Shown here: piece after piece, positions 25,545-34,829 of the stretch | Layout: each line of letters begins with the position of its first letter | Position numbering within the stretch: position 1 is the stretch's first letter | Assembly: GCF_001618685.1 (NCBI RefSeq) | Contig: NZ_CP014342.1 | Coordinates: 2,046,001 to 2,110,000, forward strand | From: Geobacillus subterraneus | Lineage (GTDB): Bacteria; Bacillota; Bacilli; Bacillales; Anoxybacillaceae | Direction of reading: 5' to 3' | DNA length: 64,000 nt | The notes under the pieces: generated by a model | Told to the model about the DNA's origin: nothing | Database searches by the model: none | What the model saw: only the letters and a program-made list of their open reading frames with translations | Made by a program: the position numbers and the translations under genes

Positions 25545-27875
25545 TTATGACGTCTTTTTTAAATCTTCTTTTGACCAAAGCACGGCGCGCGGCTTGCTCC
25601 CCTCATACGGGCCGACGACGCCGCGTTCCTCCATGGCGTCGATGAGCCGGGCGGCGCGGTTGTAGCCGATGCGGAAGCGGCGCTGCAGCATCGAAACAGA
25701 GGCGCTTTGCATTTCGACGACAAGGCGGACCGCTTCCTCGTACAGATCATCTTCGAGTGCCGGGGAGCCCGCCTCCCCCTCTTGGACGATCATTTCCTCA
25801 TAGTATTGTGCCTGCTGCTGGCCGATGACAAACTGAACGACTTCCTCCACCTCTTGGTCGGATACAAACGCCCCTTGGACGCGCACCGGCTTTGAGGCCC
25901 CCATCGGCAAAAACAGCATGTCGCCGCGGCCGAGCAGTTTCTCCGCCCCGCCCATATCCAAAATGGTGCGCGAATCGATCTGCGATGAAACGCTAAAGGC
26001 GATGCGCGACGGGATGTTCGCCTTAATGACGCCGGTAATGACGTCGACAGACGGGCGCTGGGTGGCGATGATTAAATGGATGCCGGCGGCGCGCGCCATT
26101 TGCGCCAAGCGCGTGATCGCTTCTTCGACATCCGACGACGCCACCATCATTAAATCAGCGAGCTCGTCGATGATGACGACGATGTACGGCAGGAGCGGCT
26201 GCTGTTCCGGCACCGTTTCGTTCTGTTGGCGGATATGTTCGTTATACCCTTCAATGTTGCGCGTGCCGGTATGGGAAAACAGCTCATAGCGCCGCTCCAT
26301 TTCTTGGACGACTTTTTTCAGCGCCTGGGCTGCTTTTTTCGCATCGGTGACAACCGGTGTCAACAAATGGGGAATGCCGTTATACACGCTTAACTCGACC
26401 ATTTTCGGGTCGATCATCATCAGCTTGACTTCATGCGGCTTCGTGCGCATGAGCAGGCTGACGATCATGCCGTTAATGCAGACGCTTTTGCCGCTGCCGG
26501 TGGCGCCGGCGATCAATAAGTGCGGCATTTTGTTCAATTCAGCGGCAACGACTTCCCCGGAAATGTCGCGCCCCAGCGGGATTAAGAGCTTCGCCTCGGG
26601 CCGTGTATGCTCGACGGCCTCAAGCACTTCGCGCAGCGACACAGTGGCGATTTCTTCATTCGGCACTTCAATGCCGATCGCCGACTTGCCGGGAATCGGC
26701 GCTTCAATGCGAATGTCTTTCGCCGCCAGGGCGAGCGCCAGATCGTCGCTTAAGCTGACGATTTTGCTCACTTTCACCCCGACGTCCGGGTAGACTTCGT
26801 ATTTCGTCACCGCCGGGCCGAGATGCACTTGCGTCACTTTCGCTTTGACGCCAAAGCTTTGGAACGTTTTCTCCAACTTGCGCGCATTGGCGTAAATGTT
26901 GGCATGGTCAGCCGATTGCCCAGCCGGTTTCGGCAAGCGGAGAAGCTCAAGCGGCGGCAAATCATAGTTCGTGTTTTCATGCTCGGAAAACGCCAGCGGA
27001 GGTGCTGGTGCGTCCCCGTTCCCGTCATCGCCGCCTTCAGCCGGCGGCTGCTTCTCTTCCTCGAGTTCGGCCGTCGACCGGACGGCGGCAAAATCGGATA
27101 TGATCGGCGGTGGGGAAAGGAGCTCGTCCTCCAGTTCAGCGGCACCGGCTTCGGTCAGCTCATCTTCCAGCCGGGCGGCCGCCCGCCGCGAACGCCGGTT
27201 TCGTCCGGCATTCGTCCGTCGTTTTCGTCCTGCCAGCCATTGCTTCAAATCCCTGACAAACGCCAGCCATTCTTGGCGTATAAAGGCCGCCGCCAAGACG
27301 ACGAGTCTGCCGGCCGTTTCGCGCAGCGATTTTCCGGTCAGCACGATAAAGCCGACGACGAACAAAAGAAAACAAATCCATTTCGTCCCAAGCGCATCAA
27401 ATAGCTGGTAGCTGGCGGCAAACAACAACGCGCCGACCATCCCGCCGCCTAAATCGACAGCGGCCGCCTTGCCGTTCGCCTCGTTCCAAAACAGCGTCCA
27501 TGTTGTGCGAATGACGCTTGGGTCAAGTTCACCGCGCCGCGACATGAGTTCAAACAGCTTCCCATGGCTTAACAGCAAGAGCGCCGCCGCGATGACCGAA
27601 GCGCCGACAAACGGGCGGCTCGCCCATGACGGCCACTCCCGTTTCCACATTAGGATGAACGATAAAATGAATAAACCGCCTACTAATAGCATGTACCATT
27701 CGCCGAAAAAAAAGCGGCTGATCAGCACAAGCGTTTCTCCGACGAGCCCGAGGCGGGCCATCGCCACGACGGCAACGGCCAGCAGCCCAAGGCCGATCAG
27801 TTCAAAGCGAATCGCCTCCGTCCACGGCTGCTTCTTTGGCGGCTTTCCCTTTTTTTGTCGCTTTCGTTTCGCCAT
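25545..27875 (-). CDS. spoIIIE: DNA translocase SpoIIIE (FtsK family)
   Basis: A 776-aa septal DNA pump that moves the chromosome into the forespore during sporulation. About four N-terminal membrane segments (residues 25-190) anchor it. A charged linker rich in Glu/Pro follows (about 215-330). The motor has Walker [10 protein letters not shown] and Walker [11 protein letters not shown], with [20 protein letters not shown] after. The C-terminal winged-helix gamma domain ([16 protein letters not shown]) reads the SRS orientation sequences. Neighbours ylzJ and tepA upstream and ymfC downstream match B. subtilis exactly. An extended -10 element and a terminator lie just upstream. Confidence 0.96.
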   Translation of the reverse strand: MAKRKRQKKGKPPKKQPWTEAIRFELIGLGLLAVAVVAMARLGLVGETLVLISRFFFGEWYMLLVGGLFILSFILMWKREWPSWASRPFVGASVIAAALLLLSHGKLFELMSRRGELDPSVIRTTWTLFWNEANGKAAAVDLGGGMVGALLFAASYQLFDALGTKWICFLLFVVGFIVLTGKSLRETAGRLVVLAAAFIRQEWLAFVRDLKQWLAGRKRRTNAGRNRRSRRAAARLEDELTEAGAAELEDELLSPPPIISDFAAVRSTAELEEEKQPPAEGGDDGNGDAPAPPLAFSEHENTNYDLPPLELLRLPKPAGQSADHANIYANARKLEKTFQSFGVKAKVTQVHLGPAVTKYEVYPDVGVKVSKIVSLSDDLALALAAKDIRIEAPIPGKSAIGIEVPNEEIATVSLREVLEAVEHTRPEAKLLIPLGRDISGEVVAAELNKMPHLLIAGATGSGKSVCINGMIVSLLMRTKPHEVKLMMIDPKMVELSVYNGIPHLLTPVVTDAKKAAQALKKVVQEMERRYELFSHTGTRNIEGYNEHIRQQNETVPEQQPLLPYIVVIIDELADLMMVASSDVEEAITRLAQMARAAGIHLIIATQRPSVDVITGVIKANIPSRIAFSVSSQIDSRTILDMGGAEKLLGRGDMLFLPMGASKPVRVQGAFVSDQEVEEVVQFVIGQQQAQYYEEMIVQEGEAGSPALEDDLYEEAVRLVVEMQSASVSMLQRRFRIGYNRAARLIDAMEERGVVGPYEGSKPRAVLWSKEDLKKTS

Positions 27876-27912
27876 AATTGCTCACTCCAGCATGAATGAA
27901 TTGGCAAGCCGG

Positions 27913-27942
27913 AAAAAAGCAGCCAACAATGGCTGCTTTTTT
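27913..27942. terminator. Rho-independent terminator between ylzJ and spoIIIE
   Basis: A perfect 13-bp stem, AAAAAAGCAGCCA/TGGCTGCTTTTTT, with a 4-nt loop and T runs on both strands. It lies 41 nt past the ylzJ stop and, on the minus strand, just after a predicted promoter. Confidence 0.85.
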
Positions 27943-27955
27943 CTGTTTCCCTATT

Positions 27956-27964
27956 ATTATATCA
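27956..27964 (-). promoter_or_regulatory. Possible extended -10 promoter upstream of spoIIIE
   Basis: The minus strand shows TGATATAAT, an extended -10 match, without a clear -35 box. A start about 7 nt downstream would place the terminator hairpin (27913-27942) near the very 5' end of the transcript. Confidence 0.35.
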
Positions 27965-27983
27965 TGAACGGCCGAACAATTCA

Positions 27984-28208
27984 TTACGATGTTGCCGCGG
28001 AAATCGGAAACCGCGCCCCGGGTGCATAGTTGGCGTTTAAAAAGTGGTACGGGTTTGTGCTTAAATTTTGCACAATTTCATATTCACCCGTTTCCGTAAT
28101 TTGGACAAGAAACGGAATGCCGTCGTAATACACCCTTTTTTGCTTTTCATAGACGGCCGCATCGACCGGGAACAGCAAGTGTTCGGGCATGATGGTATAT
28201 AAAATCAT
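27984..28208 (-). CDS. ylzJ: YlzJ-like protein
   Basis: A 74-aa protein starting [16 protein letters not shown]; conserved in Bacillaceae between tepA and spoIIIE and of unknown function. Its ATG overlaps the tepA stop by 4 bp, so it is translationally coupled to tepA. No signal peptide or motif is recognisable. Confidence 0.85.
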   Translation of the reverse strand: MILYTIMPEHLLFPVDAAVYEKQKRVYYDGIPFLVQITETGEYEIVQNLSTNPYHFLNANYAPGARFPISAATS

Positions 28209-28942
28209 TGGATCATCTTCCCTTCGCCGCCTTTTTTCATCTCGATCAATTGCCGCAGCTTCGCCATCGCCTGCGACACGCCGCCGACTTCATCGATCAG
28301 TCCGTATCGGACGGCGTCAGGACCAACAACGTTCGTGCCGATATCACGCGTTAAATTTCCTTTTGAAAACATGAGCTCTTTAAATTTTTCTTCGCTAATC
28401 TTGGAATGCTTCGTCACAAAACGGACGACGCGCTCTTGCATTTTATCCAGATACTCAAACGTTTGCGGCACGCCGATGACAAGCCCGGTTAAACGGACCG
28501 GATGAATCGTCATCGTCGCCGTCTCGGTGATGAACGAATAGCTGCACGACACGGCGATCGGCACGCCGATCGAATGGCCGCCGCCAAGCACGACAGAAAC
28601 GGTCGGTTTCGAGAGCGAAGCGAGCATTTCCGCGATGGCGAGCCCGGCCTCGACATCGCCGCCGACCGTGTTTAAAATGACGAGCAGCCCTTCGATTTTC
28701 GGATTTTGCTCAATGGCGACGATTTGTGGAATGACATGTTCATATTTCGTCGCCTTGTTTTGCGGCGGCAGCTGAATATGGCCTTCGATTTGGCCGACGA
28801 TCGTCAAACAGTGGATGTTCGTATCCGGCTCCATTTGCGGGATGTTCGTTTGCCCAAGCTGGGTAATGGCTGCGGTCGCTTCTTCCGTTTTCGTTTCTGC
28901 TTTTTCTTCCGTCTCTTCCTGGAAGTAACGCTCCTTCTCCAT
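28205..28942 (-). CDS. tepA: Translocation-enhancing protein TepA (ClpP-class peptidase)
   Basis: A 245-aa ClpP/crotonase-fold protein. A Glu/Lys/Thr-rich N-terminal region leads into the core with [21 protein letters not shown] and [14 protein letters not shown], where the Ser is the likely nucleophile. B. subtilis TepA was linked to protein secretion and later to degradation of small acid-soluble proteins at germination; both come from memory. The ATG at 28942 is preferred over 28969: AAAGGAG is nine bases upstream. It is preceded by the rnjB terminator and overlaps ylzJ by 4 bp. Confidence 0.9.
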   Translation of the reverse strand: MEKERYFQEETEEKAETKTEEATAAITQLGQTNIPQMEPDTNIHCLTIVGQIEGHIQLPPQNKATKYEHVIPQIVAIEQNPKIEGLLVILNTVGGDVEAGLAIAEMLASLSKPTVSVVLGGGHSIGVPIAVSCSYSFITETATMTIHPVRLTGLVIGVPQTFEYLDKMQERVVRFVTKHSKISEEKFKELMFSKGNLTRDIGTNVVGPDAVRYGLIDEVGGVSQAMAKLRQLIEMKKGGEGKMIQ

Positions 28943-28990
28943 CCATTTCTTCTCCTTTCTGTTGGTCATACGTTTAGTATGGCCGAAAGG

Positions 28991-29032
28991 AAAAAGAAAA
29001 ATGCCGGCAACGGCTGACCGTTTCCAGCATTT
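28991..29032 (-). terminator. Rho-independent terminator after rnjB
   Basis: Interrupted stem AATGCCGGCAACGG with CCGTTTCCAGCATT (29000-29031) followed on the minus strand by TTTTCTTTTT. Confidence 0.75.
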
Positions 29033-29059
29033 CCCCTGTGGACTTTGAGCATGATTGCA

Positions 29060-30730
29060 TTATACTTCCATAATAATGGGCAAAATCATCGGTTTTCGCT
29101 TTGTCTTCTCAAATAAAAACTGGCTTAGCGCTTCGCGAATGTTTGCCTTTAATGACGACCATTCAAGCATGTACGACTCAAGGCAGCGCTTGATGATCGC
29201 CGCCACCATTTGTTCCGCTTCCTCAAGCAGCGTTTCGGACTCGCGCATGTACACGAAGCCGCGCGAAATGATTTCCGGGCCGGCCGCAATCGTTTTCGCT
29301 TCTTTGTTGAGCGTGACGACCGCGATCAAAATGCCGTCCTGCGACAATAGGCGCCGGTCGCGCAACACGATGTTGCCGACGTCGCCGATGCCAAGGCCGT
29401 CGATTAAAATGTTGCCGTACGGCACTTTGCCGCCAGGGCGGGCGGTGCCGCCGCGGAATTCGATCACTTCGCCTTTATCGAGCAAAAATGTCCGCTCTTC
29501 CGAGATGCCGACCGCTTTCGCCAGGCGAGCGTGCGCCTTTTGCATCCGATACTCCCCGTGCACCGGAATGAAATATTTCGGCTTCATTAAATTGAGCATC
29601 AACTTTAATTCTTCTTGGCAACCGTGCCCGGACACGTGCACTTGCCGGTCGCGGTAAATGACGTTCGCCCCGGCGCGGTACAGGGCGTCAATCGTTTTGG
29701 CGAATCCGAGCTCGTAGCCCGGCATGACGGAAGCGGCGACGATGACGGTATCCCCTTCCTTGATGTTCACTTGCTTGTTCGCCTGCCGCGCCATGCGCCA
29801 AAGCGCGCTCATCGGCTCTCCGTGCCCGCCGGTTGTCAAAATGACGAGCTCTTGATCGCCATAGCGGTCGAGGTCATGAGCGGAAATCGTCACCTTATCC
29901 GGAAGATGCAAATAGCCGAGGCGGACGGCAATGTCCATCACTTTATGCAGCGTTTTGCCGATCACCGCCACTTTGCGCCCGTATCGATGGGCAGCATAAA
30001 GCACTTGCTGGATGCGCGTAATGTTCGAGGCATAGCAGGCGACAAACACCCGCCCCTTCGCATGACCGATCACATCGGCGATCTCATGGGCGACAGCGGC
30101 ATCGGAGCCGCTGTATCCGGGGCGCTCAGCGTTCGTGCTGTCCGACAGCAAACATAGCACCCCTTGCTCGCCGATTTGCGCCATTTTCCCCAAGTCAGCG
30201 CGGTTGTTGCCGTACGGTGTTTGGTCAAATTTAAAATCGCTCGTGTACACAATCGCCCCTTGCGATGTATGCAAGCTGATGCCGACAGAATCGGGGATGC
30301 TGTGAATCGTGCGGAAAAACGTCACTTTCGCCTTGTCAAACGACAGTTCGGCGTCGGGGTGAATTTCGTTCAGGTTGGCGTTCGTGACACCTTGCTCTTT
30401 TAAAATGGCTTCCACCAAACCGAGCGTCAGCTTCGTGCCGTATACCGGCGCGGACAGCTGCTTGAGCACGTAGGCGATCGCCCCCATATGTTCCTCATGC
30501 CCGTGGGTGAGAAAGATCGCCCGGATGCGATGCTGCCGTTCAATTAAATAGGTAATATCCGGAATCACTTTGTCGATGCCAAGCATTTCATCTTCCGGAT
30601 ACATGACCCCGGCGTCGAGGACGAAAATGTCCTCGTCCAGTTCGACAACATACATGTTTTTGCCGATTTCTCCGACTCCCCCAAGGGCAAAAATACGTAT
30701 TTTCTCTACCGGCTTTATGTTTGATTTCAA
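29060..30730 (-). CDS. rnjB: Ribonuclease J2
   Basis: A 556-aa metallo-beta-lactamase/beta-CASP ribonuclease that forms a complex with RNase J1 in mRNA decay and rRNA maturation. The N-terminal half shows GGVGEIGKNMYVVE, DAGVMYPEDEMLGID and the metal motif region THGHEEHMGA; later FRTIHSIPDSVG, SDFKFDQTP and SGHGCQEELK. The canonical HxHxDH is HGHEEH here (Asp to Glu), while B. subtilis J2 as remembered has lost the last His. It starts with TTG at 30730, preceded by GGGAGG. Its own promoter lies 50 bp upstream. The second RNase J is not in this window. Confidence 0.93.
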   Translation of the reverse strand: MKSNIKPVEKIRIFALGGVGEIGKNMYVVELDEDIFVLDAGVMYPEDEMLGIDKVIPDITYLIERQHRIRAIFLTHGHEEHMGAIAYVLKQLSAPVYGTKLTLGLVEAILKEQGVTNANLNEIHPDAELSFDKAKVTFFRTIHSIPDSVGISLHTSQGAIVYTSDFKFDQTPYGNNRADLGKMAQIGEQGVLCLLSDSTNAERPGYSGSDAAVAHEIADVIGHAKGRVFVACYASNITRIQQVLYAAHRYGRKVAVIGKTLHKVMDIAVRLGYLHLPDKVTISAHDLDRYGDQELVILTTGGHGEPMSALWRMARQANKQVNIKEGDTVIVAASVMPGYELGFAKTIDALYRAGANVIYRDRQVHVSGHGCQEELKLMLNLMKPKYFIPVHGEYRMQKAHARLAKAVGISEERTFLLDKGEVIEFRGGTARPGGKVPYGNILIDGLGIGDVGNIVLRDRRLLSQDGILIAVVTLNKEAKTIAAGPEIISRGFVYMRESETLLEEAEQMVAAIIKRCLESYMLEWSSLKANIREALSQFLFEKTKRKPMILPIIMEV

Positions 30731-30781
30731 GGCTGCGTCCTCCCAATCATGATGCTAACCCGCTCAAAGTCACTTGCTTTT

Positions 30782-30811
30782 ATTATAACGAATCGGCGCT
30801 GAAAAACACAA
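30782..30811 (-). promoter_or_regulatory. Sigma-A promoter of rnjB
   Basis: On the minus strand, TTGTGT (30806-30811) and a perfect TATAAT (30782-30787) are separated by 18 nt. Confidence 0.65.
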
Positions 30812-30847
30812 GATTGTTCCTAAGCAGGGAGACGATTTTGCGGCGAA

Positions 30848-30886
30848 GAAAAAAACGCCCCAACGCGCAGACAGCAGCGTTGGGGA
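30848..30886 (-). terminator. Rho-independent terminator after dapA
   Basis: CCCCAACGC/GCGTTGGGG stem (30858-30866 with 30877-30885), followed on the minus strand by CG and seven T residues. Confidence 0.85.
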
Positions 30887-30902
30887 TGCGTCGGTGTTGA
30901 TG

Positions 30903-31778
30903 TTATGACAAAGCGCTGAGCAAACGGCTGAGTTCGTTCCGTTCTTGCTCAGTGAGCGGAACGAGCGGAAGGCGCACCGGGCCGACATCCAATCCGCGCA
31001 ATTGCAGCGCGGTTTTCACCGGCACCGGGCTTGGCGCCGCAAACAGCCCTTTCATGAGAGGCAGCCATTTCCGGTGCAGCGCCGCCGCTCCCTTGTGATC
31101 GCCCGCTTGGAAAACGCGGATCATTTGCTGCATTTCGTTGCCGATAATGTGCGAAGCGACCGAGACGACGCCGGCGCCGCCGATCGCCAATACCGGAAGC
31201 GTCAAGCTGTCATCACCGCTATACAACAAGAAATCGTCGGGGGTCCGCTCAATGATTTCCGCCATCGCCTCCAAGTTGCCGCCCGCCTCTTTGACGGCGA
31301 CGATGTTTGGAATCGCCGCAAGCCGGATGACGGTCTCAGGGGCGAGATTGACTGACGTGCGTCCCGGGACGTTATACAGCATGACCGGCAGCGGCGTGCT
31401 TTCGGCGATCGCTTTAAAATGCTGGTACAGCCCTTCCTGGTTTGGTTTGTTGTAATACGGTGCAACGAGCATGACGGCATCAACGCCCGCTTCTTCCGCC
31501 CGCTTCGTCAGCTCAATCGACGCGCGCGTATCGTTCGTTCCCGTCCCGGCAATGACCAACGCACGGCCATTGACGACAGAAACGACGTGTCGGAACAACG
31601 CGACTTTTTCCTCCGCCGTTAAAGTCGGCGATTCGCCGGTCGTGCCGGCGACAACGAGCGCATCGGTGCCATTGTCGAGCAAATAGTTGACAAGCTCCGT
31701 CGTTTTCACTAAATCAAGGTTTCCTTTCTGGTCAAACGGTGTTACCATCGCCGTTACGATGTTTCCGAACTGAACCAC
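30903..31778 (-). CDS. dapA: 4-hydroxy-tetrahydrodipicolinate synthase
   Basis: A 291-aa aldolase-fold enzyme condensing pyruvate with aspartate semialdehyde, the first step specific to DAP, lysine and spore dipicolinate. Visible are GTTGESPTLTAEEK, MLYNVPGRTSVN (catalytic Tyr) and VAVKEAGG, whose Lys forms the Schiff base. A longer frame reaches 31838, but the GTG at 31778 sits eight bases after GAGGAG and fits the family start. The gap to the dapG stop is 5 bp, so asd-dapG-dapA is one operon, ending at a terminator. Confidence 0.96.
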   Translation of the reverse strand: MVQFGNIVTAMVTPFDQKGNLDLVKTTELVNYLLDNGTDALVVAGTTGESPTLTAEEKVALFRHVVSVVNGRALVIAGTGTNDTRASIELTKRAEEAGVDAVMLVAPYYNKPNQEGLYQHFKAIAESTPLPVMLYNVPGRTSVNLAPETVIRLAAIPNIVAVKEAGGNLEAMAEIIERTPDDFLLYSGDDSLTLPVLAIGGAGVVSVASHIIGNEMQQMIRVFQAGDHKGAAALHRKWLPLMKGLFAAPSPVPVKTALQLRGLDVGPVRLPLVPLTEQERNELSRLLSALS

Positions 31779-31783
31779 TGTTT

Positions 31784-33037
31784 TCACTCCTCGTTCCAAA
31801 TCGCTTCGTATCCACCCGCCTCCGCCTCGGACAGACAAAAGGCGTCGTGCAGGGCGTTAACCGCTTTTTCCATATCGTCCTGCCTCACTAGCACCCAAAT
31901 CGTCGTATGGCTGTCAGCCGATTGCAAAATTTGAATGCCTTGCTCCGATAAAGCAGTGACAATTTTTGCCGTCACCCCCGGCACGCCGGCAATGCCGGCG
32001 CCGACAACCGACACTTTGGCGCAGCGGGGCGTCACCGCCGGCTCATAACCGACGCGGCGCAAAGCGGCAATCGCTTTTTCCGTCATGTCGCCGCTTACTG
32101 TGTAAACGACACCGTATGGCGAAATGTTGATAAAGTCGACGCTGATCCCTTCGTGGGCCATCGCTTGGAACACATCAGACTGCAGCTCATAGTGCCCCTC
32201 TTTCGCCAGCACTTTGATTTGTGTGACGTCGGCGACATACGTAATACCGGTGACGAGCCGCTCTTTCACATCGCTTCCTTTTTGACCGCGAACCGATGAA
32301 GTGACAAGCGTTCCGGGCGCATCGGAATATGTCGAACGGACGCGCAACGGCACTTTCGCTTGCATGGCGATTTCCACTGCGCGCGGATGAATGACTTTCG
32401 CTCCTTGGTACGCCATATTGCAAATTTCCGTGTAAGTGACGACTTCCAGCGGCCGGGCGCTTTCGACGATGCGCGGGTCGGCGGTCATGACGCCGTCGAC
32501 ATCGGTGAAAATATCGACCCACTCGGCGTTTAAAGCAGCACCGAGCGCCGCTGCTGATGTATCGCTTCCGCCGCGGCCAAGCGTCGTGATGTCGCCGTTT
32601 TCTGCCACCCCTTGAAAGCCGGCGACGACGATGACATCGTATTGCTCGAGCGCCTCAAGCAGCCGGTCGCAGCGCATTTCGAGAATTTTCGCATTCGTAT
32701 GGTCGCCGTTCGTGCGGAATCCGGCTTGCGCGCCAGTGAACGCCGTCGCCTTAATGCCGTGTTCGTTCAGCAAGTTGCTAAATACGACGCTTGAAATGAT
32801 TTCCCCGCACGCCATTAATAGATCTTGTTCGCGCTTTGTCACATGATGGCCGGCGCCGCCGATCAGGCTAAGAAGCGTATCGGTCGCGTATGGATCGCCA
32901 TAGCGGCCCATGGCCGAGACGACAACAACGACTTTGTAGCCGTCTTCAAGCGCCTTTTCAATATGGCGGCGCGCCAAGTTCCGCCCGCGCTCATCGCGGA
33001 CGGACGTGCCGCCGAACTTTTGGACAATGATTTTCAT
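31784..33037 (-). CDS. dapG: Aspartate kinase I (DAP-sensitive type)
   Basis: A 417-aa enzyme that phosphorylates aspartate in the DAP/lysine pathway. It has the N-terminal kinase domain (MKIIVQKFGGTSVRDERGR, LGRGGSDTSAAAL, FTDVDGVMTADPRIV) and two C-terminal ACT domains (GISVDFINISPYG, EQGIQILQSADSHTTIW) for feedback control. In B. subtilis the dapG enzyme is inhibited by meso-DAP; that is assumed here from synteny. The ATG at 33037 is preferred to 33061 because it gives the family start and follows GGGGTG. It lies between asd and dapA. Confidence 0.95.
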   Translation of the reverse strand: MKIIVQKFGGTSVRDERGRNLARRHIEKALEDGYKVVVVVSAMGRYGDPYATDTLLSLIGGAGHHVTKREQDLLMACGEIISSVVFSNLLNEHGIKATAFTGAQAGFRTNGDHTNAKILEMRCDRLLEALEQYDVIVVAGFQGVAENGDITTLGRGGSDTSAAALGAALNAEWVDIFTDVDGVMTADPRIVESARPLEVVTYTEICNMAYQGAKVIHPRAVEIAMQAKVPLRVRSTYSDAPGTLVTSSVRGQKGSDVKERLVTGITYVADVTQIKVLAKEGHYELQSDVFQAMAHEGISVDFINISPYGVVYTVSGDMTEKAIAALRRVGYEPAVTPRCAKVSVVGAGIAGVPGVTAKIVTALSEQGIQILQSADSHTTIWVLVRQDDMEKAVNALHDAFCLSEAEAGGYEAIWNEE

Positions 33038-33057
33038 GCTAACACCCCGATGCTTAT

Positions 33058-34101
33058 TCAAATCAGCCCGAGCTTCAATAAACTTTCTGCAATTTGCACC
33101 GAGTTGGAGGCTGCTCCTTTTAATAAGTTGTCAGCAACGATCCATAGATGAAAGCCGCGGCGATTGTCCAGGTCGCGGCGAATGCGGCCGACAAAGACGT
33201 CATACTTTCCGACGCAATCCGCCGGCATCGGATACAGCTGCTCGTTCGGGTCATCTTGCAAAACGACGCCCGGCGCTTCGCGAAGCACCGCCTGCAGATC
33301 GGCAGCGGTGACGCCGTCTCGTTCAATTTCGATGTACACCGATTCCGAGTGACCGCTCGCCACCGGGATGCGTACGCACGTCGCCGCGACGCTCAGCTCA
33401 GGCATATGCATAATTTTTTTCGTTTCATTAATCATTTTCATCTCTTCAAATGTAAAGCCATTGTCTTGGAACTTATCGATTTGCGGGATGGCGTTGAACG
33501 CGATTGGGTAATGTTTCCGATCCGATTTCACCGGCAAAATGTTGGCCTCAACCGGCTTGTTTTCAAGCACAGCCTTCGTCTGCGCATGCAGCTCTTCGAT
33601 AGCCTGCGCCCCAGCCCCGGAAACAGCTTGGTACGTTGAAACGATGACGCGCTCTAAACCGAACGCCTTCCGGATCGGCTCCAACGCCACGACCATTTGA
33701 ATCGTCGAGCAGTTCGGATTGGCGATAATGCCGTTGTGCCACGTCAAGTCGCTTTCATTCACTTCCGGGACGACAAGCGGCACATTTTCATCCATCCGAA
33801 ACGCGCTCGTATTGTCGATGACGATCGCTCCGCGCCGGACCGCTTCCGGCGCCAATGCCTTCGATACCGCCCCGCCGGCGCTGAACAAGGCGATGTCCAC
33901 CCCATCAAAACGCTCGGGCGCCGCCGCTTGCACCTCAATTTCCTCGCCGCGGAAACGCATTTTTTTGCCTGCCGAACGTTCCGATGATAACAGCGTTAAT
34001 GTTCCGACCGGAAAGTTCCGGTCTTCGAGCGTCCGCACCATTTGTTGCCCGACTGCCCCCGTTGCTCCGACGACAGCAACATGATATTGTTTTTGAGCCA
34101 T
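33058..34101 (-). CDS. asd: Aspartate-semialdehyde dehydrogenase
   Basis: A 347-aa NADPH-dependent enzyme that reduces aspartyl phosphate to aspartate semialdehyde, the branch point to DAP/lysine and threonine/methionine. The NADP-binding loop is VVGATGAVGQQMV; the catalytic Cys is in IIANPNCSTIQMV; a later His is in PVASGHSESVYIE. The ATG at 34101 has AAGGAG eight bases upstream; the frame extends to 34119 but without support. It is the first gene of asd-dapG-dapA and lies downstream of spoVFB. Confidence 0.96.
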   Translation of the reverse strand: MAQKQYHVAVVGATGAVGQQMVRTLEDRNFPVGTLTLLSSERSAGKKMRFRGEEIEVQAAAPERFDGVDIALFSAGGAVSKALAPEAVRRGAIVIDNTSAFRMDENVPLVVPEVNESDLTWHNGIIANPNCSTIQMVVALEPIRKAFGLERVIVSTYQAVSGAGAQAIEELHAQTKAVLENKPVEANILPVKSDRKHYPIAFNAIPQIDKFQDNGFTFEEMKMINETKKIMHMPELSVAATCVRIPVASGHSESVYIEIERDGVTAADLQAVLREAPGVVLQDDPNEQLYPMPADCVGKYDVFVGRIRRDLDNRRGFHLWIVADNLLKGAASNSVQIAESLLKLGLI

Positions 34102-34152
34102 CAACCATTCTCCTTCCACATCGTCACTCTTAGAAGTGAATTCATAGTCTTT

Positions 34153-34161
34153 ATTTTATCA
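34153..34161 (-). promoter_or_regulatory. Possible extended -10 promoter of asd
   Basis: The minus strand shows TGATAAAAT about 50 nt upstream of the asd start, in the 119-bp gap after spoVFB. No good -35 box is present. It would let the asd operon be expressed in vegetative cells independently of spoVFAB. Confidence 0.4.
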
Positions 34162-34220
34162 CATTCCGCTGTGGACGAGAGAAAATTTTTCTGCGCGGCG
34201 CCGATTTTCCGCGATGGCCT

Positions 34221-34829
34221 TTAATCATTGTAACGGAAGCGCTCGATCACGACCGGCTGCAGCTGTTTCCCCTCAAGGGCGGCGAGCACCGTATCGCGAA
34301 GAAGCGGCATGCGCGCTACCATCGAGTTCGGTTTCGCGTGTGGCGCGTCTTGGCCGAACGGAATGAAATAAATGTTTTTTGCCGCCATCAGCCGCATCAA
34401 GTTGACGCCGTTTAAACCGAGCGCATCGTTTGTCGAGATGCCGAGCACGACGGGGCGGTGGTTGCGCATCGTCGCCTTGGCGGCCATAAGCACCGGGGAA
34501 TCGGTCATGGCATTCGCCAGCTTGCTCATCGAATTGCCGGTCAGCGGGGCGATGACCATGCAATCGAGCGGAATTTTCGGCCCGAGCGGTTCGGCCTTGA
34601 CGATCGTGTCAATCACCTCGTTCCCGGTCAATTGCTCGAGTTTTTTCACCCACTCTTCCCCTTCACCAAACCGGGTGTTTGTCGTCTTCACCGTGTACGT
34701 GACGATTGGCAGCACCTCCGCCCCTTCATTGACGAGTTTTTCAATTTCCGGGAACACGGCGTCATACGTGCAGTGCGACCCGGTGAGGCCAAAGCCGATC
34801 CGTTTCCCTTTTAAGCTGTTTCCGCTCAT
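34221..34829 (-). CDS. spoVFB: Dipicolinate synthase subunit B
   Basis: A 202-aa flavoprotein-like subunit starting MSGNSLKGKRIGFGLTGSHCTYD. With SpoVFA it converts tetrahydrodipicolinate-pathway intermediate to dipicolinic acid in the mother cell; DPA is then taken up by the forespore and gives heat resistance. The motif PLTGNSMSKLANAMTDSPV is typical of the family. Its start overlaps the spoVFA stop by 4 bp. Confidence 0.95.
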   Translation of the reverse strand: MSGNSLKGKRIGFGLTGSHCTYDAVFPEIEKLVNEGAEVLPIVTYTVKTTNTRFGEGEEWVKKLEQLTGNEVIDTIVKAEPLGPKIPLDCMVIAPLTGNSMSKLANAMTDSPVLMAAKATMRNHRPVVLGISTNDALGLNGVNLMRLMAAKNIYFIPFGQDAPHAKPNSMVARMPLLRDTVLAALEGKQLQPVVIERFRYND

